A stretch of 45,988 bases of DNA from Conexibacter sp. CPCC 205762 (GTDB lineage: Bacteria; Actinomycetota; Thermoleophilia; Solirubrobacterales; Solirubrobacteraceae). The notes below the pieces were generated by a model. The model had not been told where the DNA came from and ran no database searches. It saw only the letters and a list, made by a program, of their open reading frames with translations. The position numbers and the translations under genes were made by a program. Position 1 is the stretch's first letter; the number at the start of each line of letters is the position of its first letter. The stretch spans positions 1 to 45,988 of the forward strand of contig NZ_JAUTDN010000044.1 in the NCBI RefSeq assembly GCF_030646155.1, given 5' to 3'. Shown here piece by piece: positions 15,844 to 23,216 of the stretch.

Positions 15844-17142
15844 ATGAGCAGGATCTCTGAGCGGACAGCGAACGAGTCGCGCGCGCCGCTCGGGCGGGCG
15901 TTGATGCTCGACACCGCCTCCGAGCCGTTCTTCGGCCGGCTGCTGCGCTTCGCCGCCGAGCAGCTCGGCGTGCCGATCGCGTTCCTGGCGATCCCCAGCG
16001 ACGGCGAGCAGCAGGTCAAGGCCGGCTGCGGGCTGCCCGCCGCGGTCAGACGCCTGCAGCGGACGGCGGTCCCGCAGCGGCTGGAGGTCGTCGCCGACAC
16101 GGGCGGGCAGCCGGCGCTGGTCGCGGGCGTGGCGATCGGCGCCTACGTCGCGCTGCCGCTGCACGGCCGCGACGACGACCCGATCGCGACCTTCTACCTC
16201 GCCGACCGCGATCCCCGCGACTGGGCCGCCGGCGAGCTGCGACGGGCGCGCGACTACGGCGAGCTGATCGAGGAGGCGGTGCGGGCACGGCGCGCGGCGC
16301 TCGCGCTCGGCGCCGACCAGGACCGCGAGCGCGACGTCGCCGCTCGCCGCCACAGAGCCGAGACCGACGCCCACCGTCAGCACGCGCAGGAGTCGGCCGC
16401 CGTCGAGCAGCTCAGCGCCCGGCTGCAGCGCGCGCTGCTGCCCGCGCGGCTCGACGCCGACCTCGACGCCCGCGTGACCGTGCTCTACGAGCCCGGCAGC
16501 GAGCGGCTGCTGCTCGGCGGCGACTTCCTCGACGTCCGTCTCCTCTCCGGCGGGCGCGTCGCCTTCGTGCTCGGCGACGTCTGCGGTCACGGCCCCGAGG
16601 CGGCCGCGCTCGCCGTCGCGCTGCGCGCCTCCTGGAACGCGCTGCAGGACGACGACCACTCGCTGGAGACCGTTGCCGACCGTCTCGGTCACACCGTCGA
16701 GCGCGAGCAGCCCGGCCAGTCGCTGTTCGCGACCGCGCTGCTCGGCGTCCTCGACGACCGCAGCGGCGTCGCGACGATGCTCAGCGCCGGCCATCCGATG
16801 CCGATCGCGATCGACGGCGACGCGCGGCCGCTCGAGCTGCCGCGCGGCCTCCCGCTCGGCCTCGCCGCCGACCACCCGGCGCCCTGGACGGCCGCGACGG
16901 TCCAGCTCGGCGAGCGCAGCCTGCTCGCCTACACCGACGGTCTCGTCGAGGGCCGCCTCACGCCCGGCACGGCCGCCCGCCTGGGGGAGGACGGGCTGCT
17001 GACCGCGATCGCCCAGGCGCTCGAAGCGCAGACGCCGCCGCGCGCGCTCGCCCGCCGCCTGCTCGACCACGCCACGCGCGCCCACGGCAGCCCGCTGCCC
17101 GACGACGTCGCCGTGCTGCAGCTGTTCCCGCGAGCGCGCTGA
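15844..17142 (+). CDS. GAF-PP2C (RsbU-like) serine phosphatase
   Basis: A 432-aa protein. A GAF-like N-terminal domain (about 15-150; EPFFGRLLRFAAEQLGVPIAF) and a helical linker (about 150-195, probable coiled coil) lead into a SpoIIE/RsbU-type PP2C phosphatase (about 200-430). Metal-binding motifs are visible: LGGDFLDV (Asp227), LGDVCGHGPEAA, DGLVEGR and PDDVAVLQLF. Such phosphatases dephosphorylate anti-anti-sigma factors in partner-switching pathways that free SigB/F-type sigma factors; no RsbV/RsbW-type partner is within the window, although a relic of a SigB/F-type sigma gene lies at 28.2 kb. ATG 15844 is chosen; an upstream in-frame start at 15784 would add 20 residues. Divergent from the 879-aa secreted-protein gene. 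Confidence 0.9.
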   Translation: MSRISERTANESRAPLGRALMLDTASEPFFGRLLRFAAEQLGVPIAFLAIPSDGEQQVKAGCGLPAAVRRLQRTAVPQRLEVVADTGGQPALVAGVAIGAYVALPLHGRDDDPIATFYLADRDPRDWAAGELRRARDYGELIEEAVRARRAALALGADQDRERDVAARRHRAETDAHRQHAQESAAVEQLSARLQRALLPARLDADLDARVTVLYEPGSERLLLGGDFLDVRLLSGGRVAFVLGDVCGHGPEAAALAVALRASWNALQDDDHSLETVADRLGHTVEREQPGQSLFATALLGVLDDRSGVATMLSAGHPMPIAIDGDARPLELPRGLPLGLAADHPAPWTAATVQLGERSLLAYTDGLVEGRLTPGTAARLGEDGLLTAIAQALEAQTPPRALARRLLDHATRAHGSPLPDDVAVLQLFPRAR

Positions 17143-17151
17143 GGCGGCGCG

Positions 17152-17781
17152 TCAGCTCTTGATCAGCGGTCTGACCGCGGCGAGGACGGCGTCCTGGGTG
17201 AGCGGTCTGTCGAACGCGTCGGGCGCGGGAGAGGTGCCGTTCAGCAGCCGGATCGCGGCCGCGTGGCGGGCCTCGACCTGGACGATCGAGCCGGCGGCGC
17301 CGAGCACTTCTCTGGATCTGATCGATGGGGCGGCGCCGTTGTAGGCGCCGACGCCGGTGTCCTCCAGCGTCTGGGCGAGCTTGAGGAAGCTCGCCTCGTC
17401 CGTGATCGGGAACGTGAACGTCGGTCTGGCGGCGGGGGTGCCGCCGAGCTTTCTGGCGGTCGCGGCGAGCGCGGCGACGTGCTGGGCCTCGTCGCCGTGG
17501 AGCAGTCTGGCCAGTCTCATCGTCTCGGCTCTGAGACCGAGCGTCAGCGCCTTCGCGTAGAAGGCGGTCTCGAGGTACTCCAGCGTCAGCGCGAAGTTGA
17601 CGATGTCGATGTCGCCCGCGTCGGACTGGGCGAGCGCCTCACTGACGAACGGGCCGACCGTGCCGACGCCGTAGACGGCGCCGGCGGCGAGCGCGCCGCG
17701 GGCGAGGAAGGCGCCGCGGGAGATGCCGTGGATCTCGATGCCCGCGAGTTCGGGAGCGGCCGTGCTGCGGTGGGGAGCCAT
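17152..17781 (-). CDS. Exported ferritin-like diiron-type protein
   Basis: A 209-aa protein of the ferritin-like family (Pfam Ferritin_2 type). An N-terminal export segment (about 20-50, SRGAFLARGALAAGAVYGVG) is Tat-like but has only one of the twin arginines. The four-helix bundle (about 55-190) keeps a complete carboxylate/histidine set: Glu71, Glu98-x-x-His101, Glu140 and Glu170-x-x-His173. That is consistent with a diiron or other dimetal site. A good site (AGAGGA, 8 bases) precedes ATG 17781; an alternative ATG at 17811 overlaps the TGA of the upstream gene (TGATG). It is the last gene of the cupredoxin, ferritin-like, ferritin-like operon and is a clear paralogue of its neighbour. Actual redox or storage role unknown. 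Confidence 0.88.
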   Translation of the reverse strand: MAPHRSTAAPELAGIEIHGISRGAFLARGALAAGAVYGVGTVGPFVSEALAQSDAGDIDIVNFALTLEYLETAFYAKALTLGLRAETMRLARLLHGDEAQHVAALAATARKLGGTPAARPTFTFPITDEASFLKLAQTLEDTGVGAYNGAAPSIRSREVLGAAGSIVQVEARHAAAIRLLNGTSPAPDAFDRPLTQDAVLAAVRPLIKS

Positions 17782-17810
17782 GGGGGAAGTCCTCTCGGAA
17801 CGGGCGGGCA

Positions 17811-18491
17811 TCAGCTGACGATGAAGGGCTTGACCTTGGGCAGGACCTGGGCCATCGAGGCCGGTTTCGCGAACGCGCCGTCGGGCGTGATCGTTCTGCC
17901 CGCGAGCGTGTTCAGCGCCGCGGCGTGTCTGCCCTCGACCGAGTGGATCGAGAGCGCGGCGGCGAGCACCTCCTTGCTGCTGATGCGGGGCGCTTGGCCG
18001 AGGTAGGCGGCGGCGCCGAGGTTCTCGACGACCGCCGCCAGCTGCACGACGGCGCCGGCGCTGCCGAGCGGGAATCTCGTCTGCGGTCTGGCGACCGGCG
18101 TGCCGCCGAGCTGCTTGGCGGTGGCGGTGAGTGCTGCGACGTGCTGGTTCTCGGCGTCGGCGATCTGCTTGAGCAGGTCCTGCTGTCTGCCCTTGAAGAG
18201 GCCGCTGGCGACGACCTTCTCGTAGAAGGCGGCCTCGATGTACTCCAGCGTCAGCGCGTAGTTGACGATCTCCAGGTCGCCGGCGTTGCCGGCGGCGGTG
18301 GTTCTCGTCATCGTGCCGGTGCTGGTGGCGGCGCTGCTCGCCGTCGTGGAGGACGAGTCGGAGCTGCCGCAGGCGGCGATCAGCGTCGCGAACGCCGCCG
18401 CGCCGCCGCTGCCGACGAGCTTCATGAAGCTGCGGCGCGAGCTGTCCTCGCGCGTCAGCTCCGCGGCCGCGGACTGCGTTGGGTCTGCCAT
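17811..18491 (-). CDS. Tat-exported ferritin-like lipoprotein
   Basis: A 226-aa protein with a textbook Tat motif SSRRSFMK (residues 17-24) followed by a lipobox ending LIAAC (Cys41), so it should be folded before export and then lipid-anchored outside the membrane. A Ser/Thr-rich linker (about 42-65) precedes a ferritin-like four-helix domain with all six dimetal ligands: Glu86, Glu114-x-x-His117, Glu156 and Glu186-x-x-His189. Use of Tat fits a cofactor loaded in the cytoplasm. ATG 18491 has a good AGGGGA site; an ATG at 18530 overlaps the stop of the cupredoxin gene (ATGA) and would add 13 residues. Paralogue of the next gene; the two differ in anchoring. Confidence 0.9.
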   Translation of the reverse strand: MADPTQSAAAELTREDSSRRSFMKLVGSGGAAAFATLIAACGSSDSSSTTASSAATSTGTMTRTTAAGNAGDLEIVNYALTLEYIEAAFYEKVVASGLFKGRQQDLLKQIADAENQHVAALTATAKQLGGTPVARPQTRFPLGSAGAVVQLAAVVENLGAAAYLGQAPRISSKEVLAAALSIHSVEGRHAAALNTLAGRTITPDGAFAKPASMAQVLPKVKPFIVS

Positions 18492-18526
18492 CGGAATCCC
18501 CTGTCGTTGATGCTGCGGTGAGCCGT

Positions 18527-18913
18527 TCATCTGACGAGCACCGTCCCGTGCATGAAGGGATGGAAGTCGCAGTGGTAGGCGAACGTCCCGGCTCTGGAGA
18601 ACGTCACCTGTCTGGTCGCCCCGACCGCGATCGTGCCGCTGTCGAAGCTGCCGTCGTCGGCGGTCGCGGTATGCGCCGCGTCGTCGCGGTTGTCGAACCT
18701 CAAGCGCGCGCCGACGCGCACGGAGACAGCCACCGGTCTGTACTTGAACGACGCGATCGTGACCGCCTCAGCGGTCGTCGGCGCGACGCCCGTGGAGGTC
18801 GTCGCCGCGGCGGTCGAGGACGACCCGCCGGAGCTGCCGCAGCCGGCGAGCGCGCAGGCGGCGAGCGCCAACGCGGCAGCTGCGGACATGGCGGCGCTGC
18901 TGGTTCTCGGCAC
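18527..18913 (-). CDS. Cupredoxin-like copper lipoprotein
   Basis: A 128-aa plastocyanin/pseudoazurin-like protein. A lipoprotein signal peptide ends LAGC (Cys25) followed by a Gly/Ser/Thr linker. The cupredoxin domain (about 50-128) shows a complete type 1 copper set: His81, then YHCDFHPFMHG giving Cys115, His118 and Met121. It should be a membrane-anchored electron carrier or copper-binding protein outside the cell. GTG start with a GGGAGGGA site. Its TGA overlaps the longest start of the ferritin-like gene (ATGA), so it heads a three-gene operon and could exchange electrons with the exported diiron proteins. That partnership is inference from gene order. Confidence 0.92.
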   Translation of the reverse strand: MPRTSSAAMSAAAALALAACALAGCGSSGGSSSTAAATTSTGVAPTTAEAVTIASFKYRPVAVSVRVGARLRFDNRDDAAHTATADDGSFDSGTIAVGATRQVTFSRAGTFAYHCDFHPFMHGTVLVR

Positions 18914-19000
18914 AACAGTCCCTCCCGCGGGACGACGACAGACCTCAAAGAGGAGATTCGCGCGGGAGGCGCGAACGGATCAGTCGCCGTGTCAGCGGGT

Positions 19001-19044
19001 CGGCCCGTGCCGCGGGCCGGGCGCTCAGCTCAGCTCAGCTCAGC
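19001..19044 (-). terminator. Hairpin and GCTCA tandem repeat ahead of the cupredoxin operon
   Basis: CGGCCCG (19001-19007) pairs with CGGGCCG (19013-19019) around a 5-base loop; beside it GCTCA is repeated four times (19023-19042). Both lie downstream of the small gene ending at 19067 and upstream of the cupredoxin gene. The hairpin could end the sigma-factor operon or attenuate read-through. No T-run is present. Confidence 0.4.
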
Positions 19045-19066
19045 GTGACCGCTGGGGGCGGGAGGC

Positions 19067-19351
19067 TCAGCTCAGCGCGTCAGGAGGCAGCAGGTAGCGC
19101 GTTGGCGCGCCACCGCTCGCCCGCTGTCTGCCGGCGTCGGTGCGGGCGCCGTGGAGGCCGCCGCTTCTGGCCGCAGCGCCGGCGAGCTCGGGCTCGCCGC
19201 CGTGTCTGAGGATCCACGCCTCGATCGCGCCGAAGTCGGAGCCCTCGGCGACGAGCGCGGCGCGCTCGATCGTGCGGCCGCCCTTCGCGTCGACGCGCGC
19301 GAGGCGGTCGATGGTCTCGCGGATCGACGACTCGTCGATCACGTGAGCCAC
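19067..19351 (-). CDS. Small hypothetical protein (second of a coupled pair)
   Basis: A 94-aa protein with GTG start. The first half (VIDESSIRETIDRLARVDAKGGRTIERAAL) is acidic/basic helical; the second is Gly/Ala/Arg-rich and probably disordered. No membrane segment or cysteine. Its start lies 13 bp inside the end of the 58-aa gene at 19339, in another frame, so translation is probably coupled. I recognise no family. Coding bias and the linked start support it as real. Confidence 0.5.
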   Translation of the reverse strand: MAHVIDESSIRETIDRLARVDAKGGRTIERAALVAEGSDFGAIEAWILRHGGEPELAGAAARSGGLHGARTDAGRQRASGGAPTRYLLPPDALS

Positions 19352-19515
19352 GGGCGCCTGGTGCGCGAGGCGTCGTCCGACGCCTCCGCTCTGGCGGCCG
19401 CGGCCGCGCGGCGCTCGGCCGCGAGTTGCTTCAGGCGCACCTGCTCCGCCTTGTACGAGGCCGCTCTGGCGGCGGCGGCGATCTGCCGCGGATTGTCTGC
19501 GCTTGCCCTGGCCAT
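19339..19515 (-). CDS. Small basic hypothetical protein (first of a coupled pair)
   Basis: A 58-aa protein starting ATG 19515, read as MARASADNPRQ..., highly helical, rich in Ala and Arg with Lys/Gln/Glu (YKAEQVRLKQLAAERR). It lacks a signal peptide. It begins 49 bp after the anti-sigma gene on the same strand and its end overlaps the next small gene by 13 bp, so it probably belongs to the ECF sigma operon. No family recognised; a nucleic-acid-binding or coiled-coil role would fit the composition but is speculation. Confidence 0.45.
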   Translation of the reverse strand: MARASADNPRQIAAAARAASYKAEQVRLKQLAAERRAAAAARAEASDDASRTRRPWLT

Positions 19516-19564
19516 CCTGTCACTGACGGTACTCGATTTCCTGGATCCACGAGCAGATTGGCGG

Positions 19565-20245
19565 TCAGCCGACCTCGGCGCGCATCACCTCGGGGCCGGT
19601 GGCGGCGGGGTTGCCGTCGCCGGGCTCGGCGGTGATCTCGACGGTGGGATAGAGCGCCGGATCGACGGCGGCCTTGAGCTGCACGTTCGAGCGGCCCGCT
19701 CTGTCGGGGTGGAAGGTGCCGGCGGAGATGCGGTTCGGTCTGCCGGGCCTGTCGCCGGGGCCGACGAACCAGACCTCGTAGTAGTCGCCTCTAGGCAGCA
19801 GCGGCAGCGCGTCGGTGCGGAGGTCGACGGTGCGGCCGATCCCGATCTCGCGGATCTCCAGGCTGCCGGCGTCGGCGCCGTCGGGGAGCCTGATCGCGCC
19901 GGCGTACTCGACGACGCCCGCCGGCGTCGCGTCGCCGCCGTCGTCGAGCGCGACGACCGCGAGCGCGCTGCCGATCGCGAGCGCAGCCGCGGCAAGCGCC
20001 GTGCCGACGGTCAGCCGCGGGCGCGTCAGCCAGGCGGGGGCGGCGAGGCGGCGGCGACGACGCGGGGCGGGCGCCGGCGGCGCGGGGGGCGAGGCAGGGG
20101 CAGCGGTCGAGGCCGCTTCGGCGTTGCGCGCGGCGACGGCGCGGCGGAAGGCGGCCAGCCGCTGCGGATCGGGCTCGGCGTGCGGGCCCGCGTCGGCGCG
20201 CAGCGCGGCGGCGAGCTCGTCGAGCAGGCGCTCGTCGTCAGGCAT
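19565..20245 (-). CDS. Anti-sigma factor (RskA-like)
   Basis: A 226-aa single-pass membrane protein. The N-terminal cytoplasmic part (about 1-75; DDERLLDELAAALRAD, then a Pro/Ala linker and RRRRR) would hold the sigma factor; a membrane helix follows (about 80-100, LTVGTALAAAALAIGSALAVV). The extracytoplasmic C-terminal domain (about 105-226) resembles the RskA fold: LPRGDYYEVWFVGPG, ISAGTFHPD, VEITAEPGDGNPAATGPEV. No HxxxCxxC zinc anti-sigma motif is present. ATG 20245 overlaps the sigma gene's end by 8 bp, strong evidence for a sigma/anti-sigma pair, with release of the sigma factor probably by proteolysis after an envelope signal. Confidence 0.88.
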   Translation of the reverse strand: MPDDERLLDELAAALRADAGPHAEPDPQRLAAFRRAVAARNAEAASTAAPASPPAPPAPAPRRRRRLAAPAWLTRPRLTVGTALAAAALAIGSALAVVALDDGGDATPAGVVEYAGAIRLPDGADAGSLEIREIGIGRTVDLRTDALPLLPRGDYYEVWFVGPGDRPGRPNRISAGTFHPDRAGRSNVQLKAAVDPALYPTVEITAEPGDGNPAATGPEVMRAEVG

Positions 20246-20810
20246 GCTCGCTCTCCCGCAGCTTGGCACGCAGCCGGTCGAGCGCGCGCGTCTGCGCCAT
20301 CCGCACCGCGCCCGCTCTGCGGCCGACGACGGTCGCGACCTCCTCGGCGCTCAGCTCGCCGACGACGCGCAGCTCCAGCAGTTCGCGATCGCTGTCGCTG
20401 AGCCGCGCGAAGGCGCGCCGCAGCAGGCCGTGCCGCTCGGCCCGCAGCGCCTGCTCGGCCGGCTCGTCGCCGGCCGGCGCGGCGCGCTCGGGCAGCTCGG
20501 CGACCGGCCGCGCGCGCCGGTCGGCGCGCTGGTGCTCGAGCACGACGAGCCGCAGGATGCCGAACAGCCACGCGTCGAAGCCGCCGTCGCGCCAGCGGAA
20601 ACGGTCGATCTTCTCCAGCGCGCGGGTCATCGTCTCCAGCACCGCGTCCTCGGGCGAGGCGTCGCCGGGCAGGCGGCGGCGGGCGTAGGCGAGCAGGCGC
20701 GGGTAGGCGTGCCGGTAGAGCAGCTCCCAGGCGGCCTGGTCGCCTGCGCGGGCGCGTTGGACGAGTGCGCGAAGGTGCGGGTCGTCATGTCGGGCGTCGT
20801 TCGATGGCAC
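20238..20810 (-). CDS. ECF RNA polymerase sigma factor
   Basis: A 190-aa ECF sigma factor. Region 2 (about 10-80) includes AAWELLYRHAYPRLLAYARRRL and DAWLFGILRLVVLEHQR; region 4 (about 120-175) includes LSDSDRELLELRVVGELSAEEVATVVGRRAGAVRM, the helix-turn-helix for the -35 element. Start is uncertain: GTG 20810, or TTG 20825 giving five more residues; neither has a strong ribosome site. Overlap with the RskA-like gene identifies the cognate anti-sigma factor. The 10-bp inverted repeat at 20833-20878 lies right before it and may contain its own promoter. Downstream genes on the same strand (two small ORFs, then cupredoxin/ferritin-like genes) are candidate regulon members. Confidence 0.92.
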   Translation of the reverse strand: MPSNDARHDDPHLRALVQRARAGDQAAWELLYRHAYPRLLAYARRRLPGDASPEDAVLETMTRALEKIDRFRWRDGGFDAWLFGILRLVVLEHQRADRRARPVAELPERAAPAGDEPAEQALRAERHGLLRRAFARLSDSDRELLELRVVGELSAEEVATVVGRRAGAVRMAQTRALDRLRAKLRESEHA

Positions 20811-20832
20811 TCGTAGATGAGGCAACGCCCGC

Positions 20833-20878
20833 GAACGTCACACGGATCAGCATGCGCCGACAGCGACCTGTGACGTTC
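20833..20878. promoter_or_regulatory. 10-bp inverted repeat between ECF sigma and beta-helix genes
   Basis: GAACGTCACA (20833-20842) and TGTGACGTTC (20869-20878) are perfect inverted copies 26 bp apart in the space between the divergent sigma gene and the secreted beta-helix gene. Each arm begins with GAAC, as do many ECF -35 elements, so the two could be back-to-back recognition sites. Function inferred from position only. Confidence 0.45.
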
Positions 20879-20944
20879 TCGTCGCTCGCTGCATGAGAGG
20901 AGGAGTCAGGGCATTCCGATCCCCTCCCAGGAGGCCTCCGTCAC

Positions 20945-23149
20945 ATGCATCGCTCATTGCTGGTCCTGCTTTCCGCCCTGGCGGCCGCGCTCGCCGCGGC
21001 GCTGCTGCCGTCGCTCGCCGCCGGCGCGAGCCGCTTCGCCGTCGACACGACCGCCGACACGCTCGACAGAAGACCCGGCGACGGCCGCTGCGCCGACAGC
21101 GCCGGCCGCTGCTCGCTGCGCGCCGCGATCATGGAGGGCAACGCGAGCAGAGACGGCGCCCGCATCGCGCTCAGACAGCGCCGCTACACGCTCACGCGCG
21201 CCGGCGCAGGTGAGGACGCCGCCCGCAGCGGCGACCTCGACGTGACCGGCACGATCACGCTCGTCGGTGGCGGCGCGCTGATCGACGCGGCCAGAATCGA
21301 CCGCGCCTTCGACGTCGCGGCCGGCGGCCGGCTGACGATCGGCAGAGCGCGGATCGCCAACGGCGCCCCGCCCGCCGGCCAGAGCGGCGGCGCGATCGAG
21401 AGCGAGGGCCGCGTCGAGCTGAAGGGCGTGCGCGTGCTGAAGAACGCGGTCCAGGGCGACGGCGCCTCCGGCGGCGGGCTGTTCAACGCCAGAGGGACGC
21501 TGATCGTGCGCGACTCGCAGGTCAACCGCAACAGCGCCCCGCGCGCCGGCGGCGGGATCGAGGCGAGCGAGGGCACGACGCTGCTGCGCAGAGCGTCGCT
21601 GCTCGTCAACACGACCGCGGGCGGCCCCGGCAACGGCGGCGGGCTCCACCTCACCGGCAGCGGCGTCGTCGACGTGCACGACTCGCTCGTCGACCGCAAC
21701 AGCGCCAGCGCCGAGGGCGGCGGCCTGTGGAACTCCGCCGGCGGCGCGATGAGCGTCGCCGACACGACGATCACGAGCAACGTCGCGGCCGGCGCCGACG
21801 CCGACCAGGGCGGCGGCGGGATCTTCAACGACGGCGGCCGGCTGCGGCTCGACCGCGGCACGCTCGCCGGCAATCAGGCGACCGGCGCCGCCGGCTCCGG
21901 CGGCGGCCTGCTGAACAACCTCGGCAGCGTCCTGATCGACGGCGCCGACGTCAGCGCCAACAGCGCCAGACGCGCCGGCGGCGGCATCGAGGCGGTCGCC
22001 GGCTCGACCAGCGTCCTCGACGCGAGACTGACCGGCAACGCGACCGGCGCCGCGCCCGGCAACGGCGGCGGCCTGCACCTGACCGGCAGCGGCCAGGTCG
22101 AGGTCACGAGAACCGTCGTCAGCGGCAACAGCGCCAGCGCCGAGGGCGGCGGCCTGTGGAACTCGGCCGCCGGCACGATGCGCGTGCTCGACACGACCGT
22201 CACCGGCAACAGAGCCGACGGCGCGGCCGCCGACCAGGGCGGCGGCGGCCTCTTCAACGACGGCGGCCGGCTGATCGTCGAGCGCGGCACCGTCGCCGAC
22301 AACCGCGCCCCCGGCGCCGCCGGCTCCGGCGGCGGGATCCTCAACGACAGAGGCACGCTCGCGGTCAGCGGGACGATGGTCCGCGGCAACAGCGCGACGC
22401 GGGCCGGCGGCGGCGTCGAGGCCAACCTCGGCAGCACGACGCTCGACTGGACGACGCTGGAGGCCAACGCCACCGGCCCCGCGCCCGGCAACGGCGGCGG
22501 CCTGCACCTGACCGGCGCGGGCACCGTCACCGTTCGCGACGGGCAGATCGCGCGCAACAGCGCCAGCGCCGAGGGCGGCGGCCTGTGGAACTCCGCTGCC
22601 GGCACGATGACGATCGCGCGCACGACGCTCGTCGCCAACGTCGCCGCCGGCGCGGGCGCCGACCAGGGCGGCGGCGCGCTCTTCAACGACGGCGGCAGAA
22701 TGACTGTCACGGGCGGCACGATCGCCGACAACGCGGCGACCGGCGCGGCCGGCTCCGGCGGCGGGATCCTCAACGACAGAGGCACGCTGACGGTCGACGG
22801 CAGCCAGCTGCGCGGCAACAGCGCGCCGCGCGCCGGCGGCGGGATCGAGACCAACGTCGGCACCGTCGCCCTCAGCGGCGTCACGCTCGCCGGCAACAGC
22901 ACCGGCGCCGCGCCCGGCAACGGCGGCGGCTTCCACACCACCGGCGCCGGCACGGTCACGATCGCCGGCGGCAGCGTCAGCGGCAACAGCGCGGCCAACG
23001 AGGGCGGCGGGCTGTGGAACTCGGCGGCCGGCACGATGACCGTCACCGGGACCGCGATCTCGGGCAACACGGCACCGAGCGGGGCGGACGTCTTCAACCA
23101 GCCGCCCGGCGGCAGCTTCACGATCGACGGCGTGCCCGTCCCCGCCTAG
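20945..23149 (+). CDS. Secreted CSLREA / right-handed beta-helix repeat protein
   Basis: A 734-aa exported protein. A Sec signal peptide (about 1-28, LSALAAALAAALLPSLAAGA) is followed by a CSLREA-type motif (TTADTLD...GRCSLRAAIMEGN, about 36-67) typical of surface beta-helix proteins. From about residue 100 onward the chain consists of short coils of roughly 24 residues (GGGLHLTGSG, SASAEGGGLWNSA, ADQGGGG(I/L)FNDGGR, GAAGSGGGILNDRG), which would stack as a right-handed parallel beta-helix. Six coils make a 143-residue unit repeated with exact length. AGGAGG precedes the ATG. No catalytic residues of pectate lyases stand out, so adhesion or a surface scaffold is more likely than an enzyme. Two hairpins follow the stop codon. 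Confidence 0.88.
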   Translation: MHRSLLVLLSALAAALAAALLPSLAAGASRFAVDTTADTLDRRPGDGRCADSAGRCSLRAAIMEGNASRDGARIALRQRRYTLTRAGAGEDAARSGDLDVTGTITLVGGGALIDAARIDRAFDVAAGGRLTIGRARIANGAPPAGQSGGAIESEGRVELKGVRVLKNAVQGDGASGGGLFNARGTLIVRDSQVNRNSAPRAGGGIEASEGTTLLRRASLLVNTTAGGPGNGGGLHLTGSGVVDVHDSLVDRNSASAEGGGLWNSAGGAMSVADTTITSNVAAGADADQGGGGIFNDGGRLRLDRGTLAGNQATGAAGSGGGLLNNLGSVLIDGADVSANSARRAGGGIEAVAGSTSVLDARLTGNATGAAPGNGGGLHLTGSGQVEVTRTVVSGNSASAEGGGLWNSAAGTMRVLDTTVTGNRADGAAADQGGGGLFNDGGRLIVERGTVADNRAPGAAGSGGGILNDRGTLAVSGTMVRGNSATRAGGGVEANLGSTTLDWTTLEANATGPAPGNGGGLHLTGAGTVTVRDGQIARNSASAEGGGLWNSAAGTMTIARTTLVANVAAGAGADQGGGALFNDGGRMTVTGGTIADNAATGAAGSGGGILNDRGTLTVDGSQLRGNSAPRAGGGIETNVGTVALSGVTLAGNSTGAAPGNGGGFHTTGAGTVTIAGGSVSGNSAANEGGGLWNSAAGTMTVTGTAISGNTAPSGADVFNQPPGGSFTIDGVPVPA
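21460..23100 (+). repeat. Exact 429-bp in-frame tandem repeats in the beta-helix gene
   Basis: The landmark encoding PGNGGGLHLTG begins at 21629, 22058, 22487 and 22916, that is at intervals of exactly 429 bp (143 codons) each time. A partial unit precedes the first. Conservation is visible at both DNA and protein level, with no indels between units. Confidence 0.9.
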
Positions 23150-23161
23150 CGGACGGCGCTG

Positions 23162-23179
23162 CGACCGCGTCAGCGGTCG
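23162..23179 (+). terminator. Hairpin after the beta-helix gene
   Basis: CGACCGC-GTCA-GCGGTCG forms a 7-bp stem 12 bp past the TAG stop. It is the first of two hairpins in this short spacer. No T-run, so termination strength is uncertain. Confidence 0.5.
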
Positions 23180-23183
23180 TGGT

Positions 23184-23216
23184 ATGACTCGCGGCTCTCC
23201 ATGGGCCGCGAGTCAT
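23184..23216 (+). promoter_or_regulatory. Hairpin enclosing the start codon of the next gene
   Basis: ATGACTCGCGGC (23184-23195) pairs perfectly with GCCGCGAGTCAT (23205-23216) around a 9-base loop. The last two bases are the A and T of the ATG at 23215, so in RNA the start codon would be buried. It may act as a terminator for the beta-helix gene, as a translation switch, or both. TGGTATGAC just before it resembles an extended -10 box. Confidence 0.5.

Noticed and set aside
15844..17142. A complete partner-switching (Rsb) locus
   Set aside because: Only the GAF-PP2C phosphatase is present; no anti-sigma kinase or STAS antagonist is in the window and the SigB/F-type sigma gene at 28.2 kb is a relic.
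19067..19515. The two small overlapping ORFs as a toxin-antitoxin module
   Set aside because: Neither protein shows a known toxin fold or antitoxin DNA-binding motif; overlap and small size alone are too weak.
20954..22936. A 660-codon minus-strand frame across the beta-helix gene
   Set aside because: It mirrors the 429-bp repeats on the other strand; the plus-strand product has signal peptide, CSLREA motif and beta-helix periodicity, so the mirror is a by-product.
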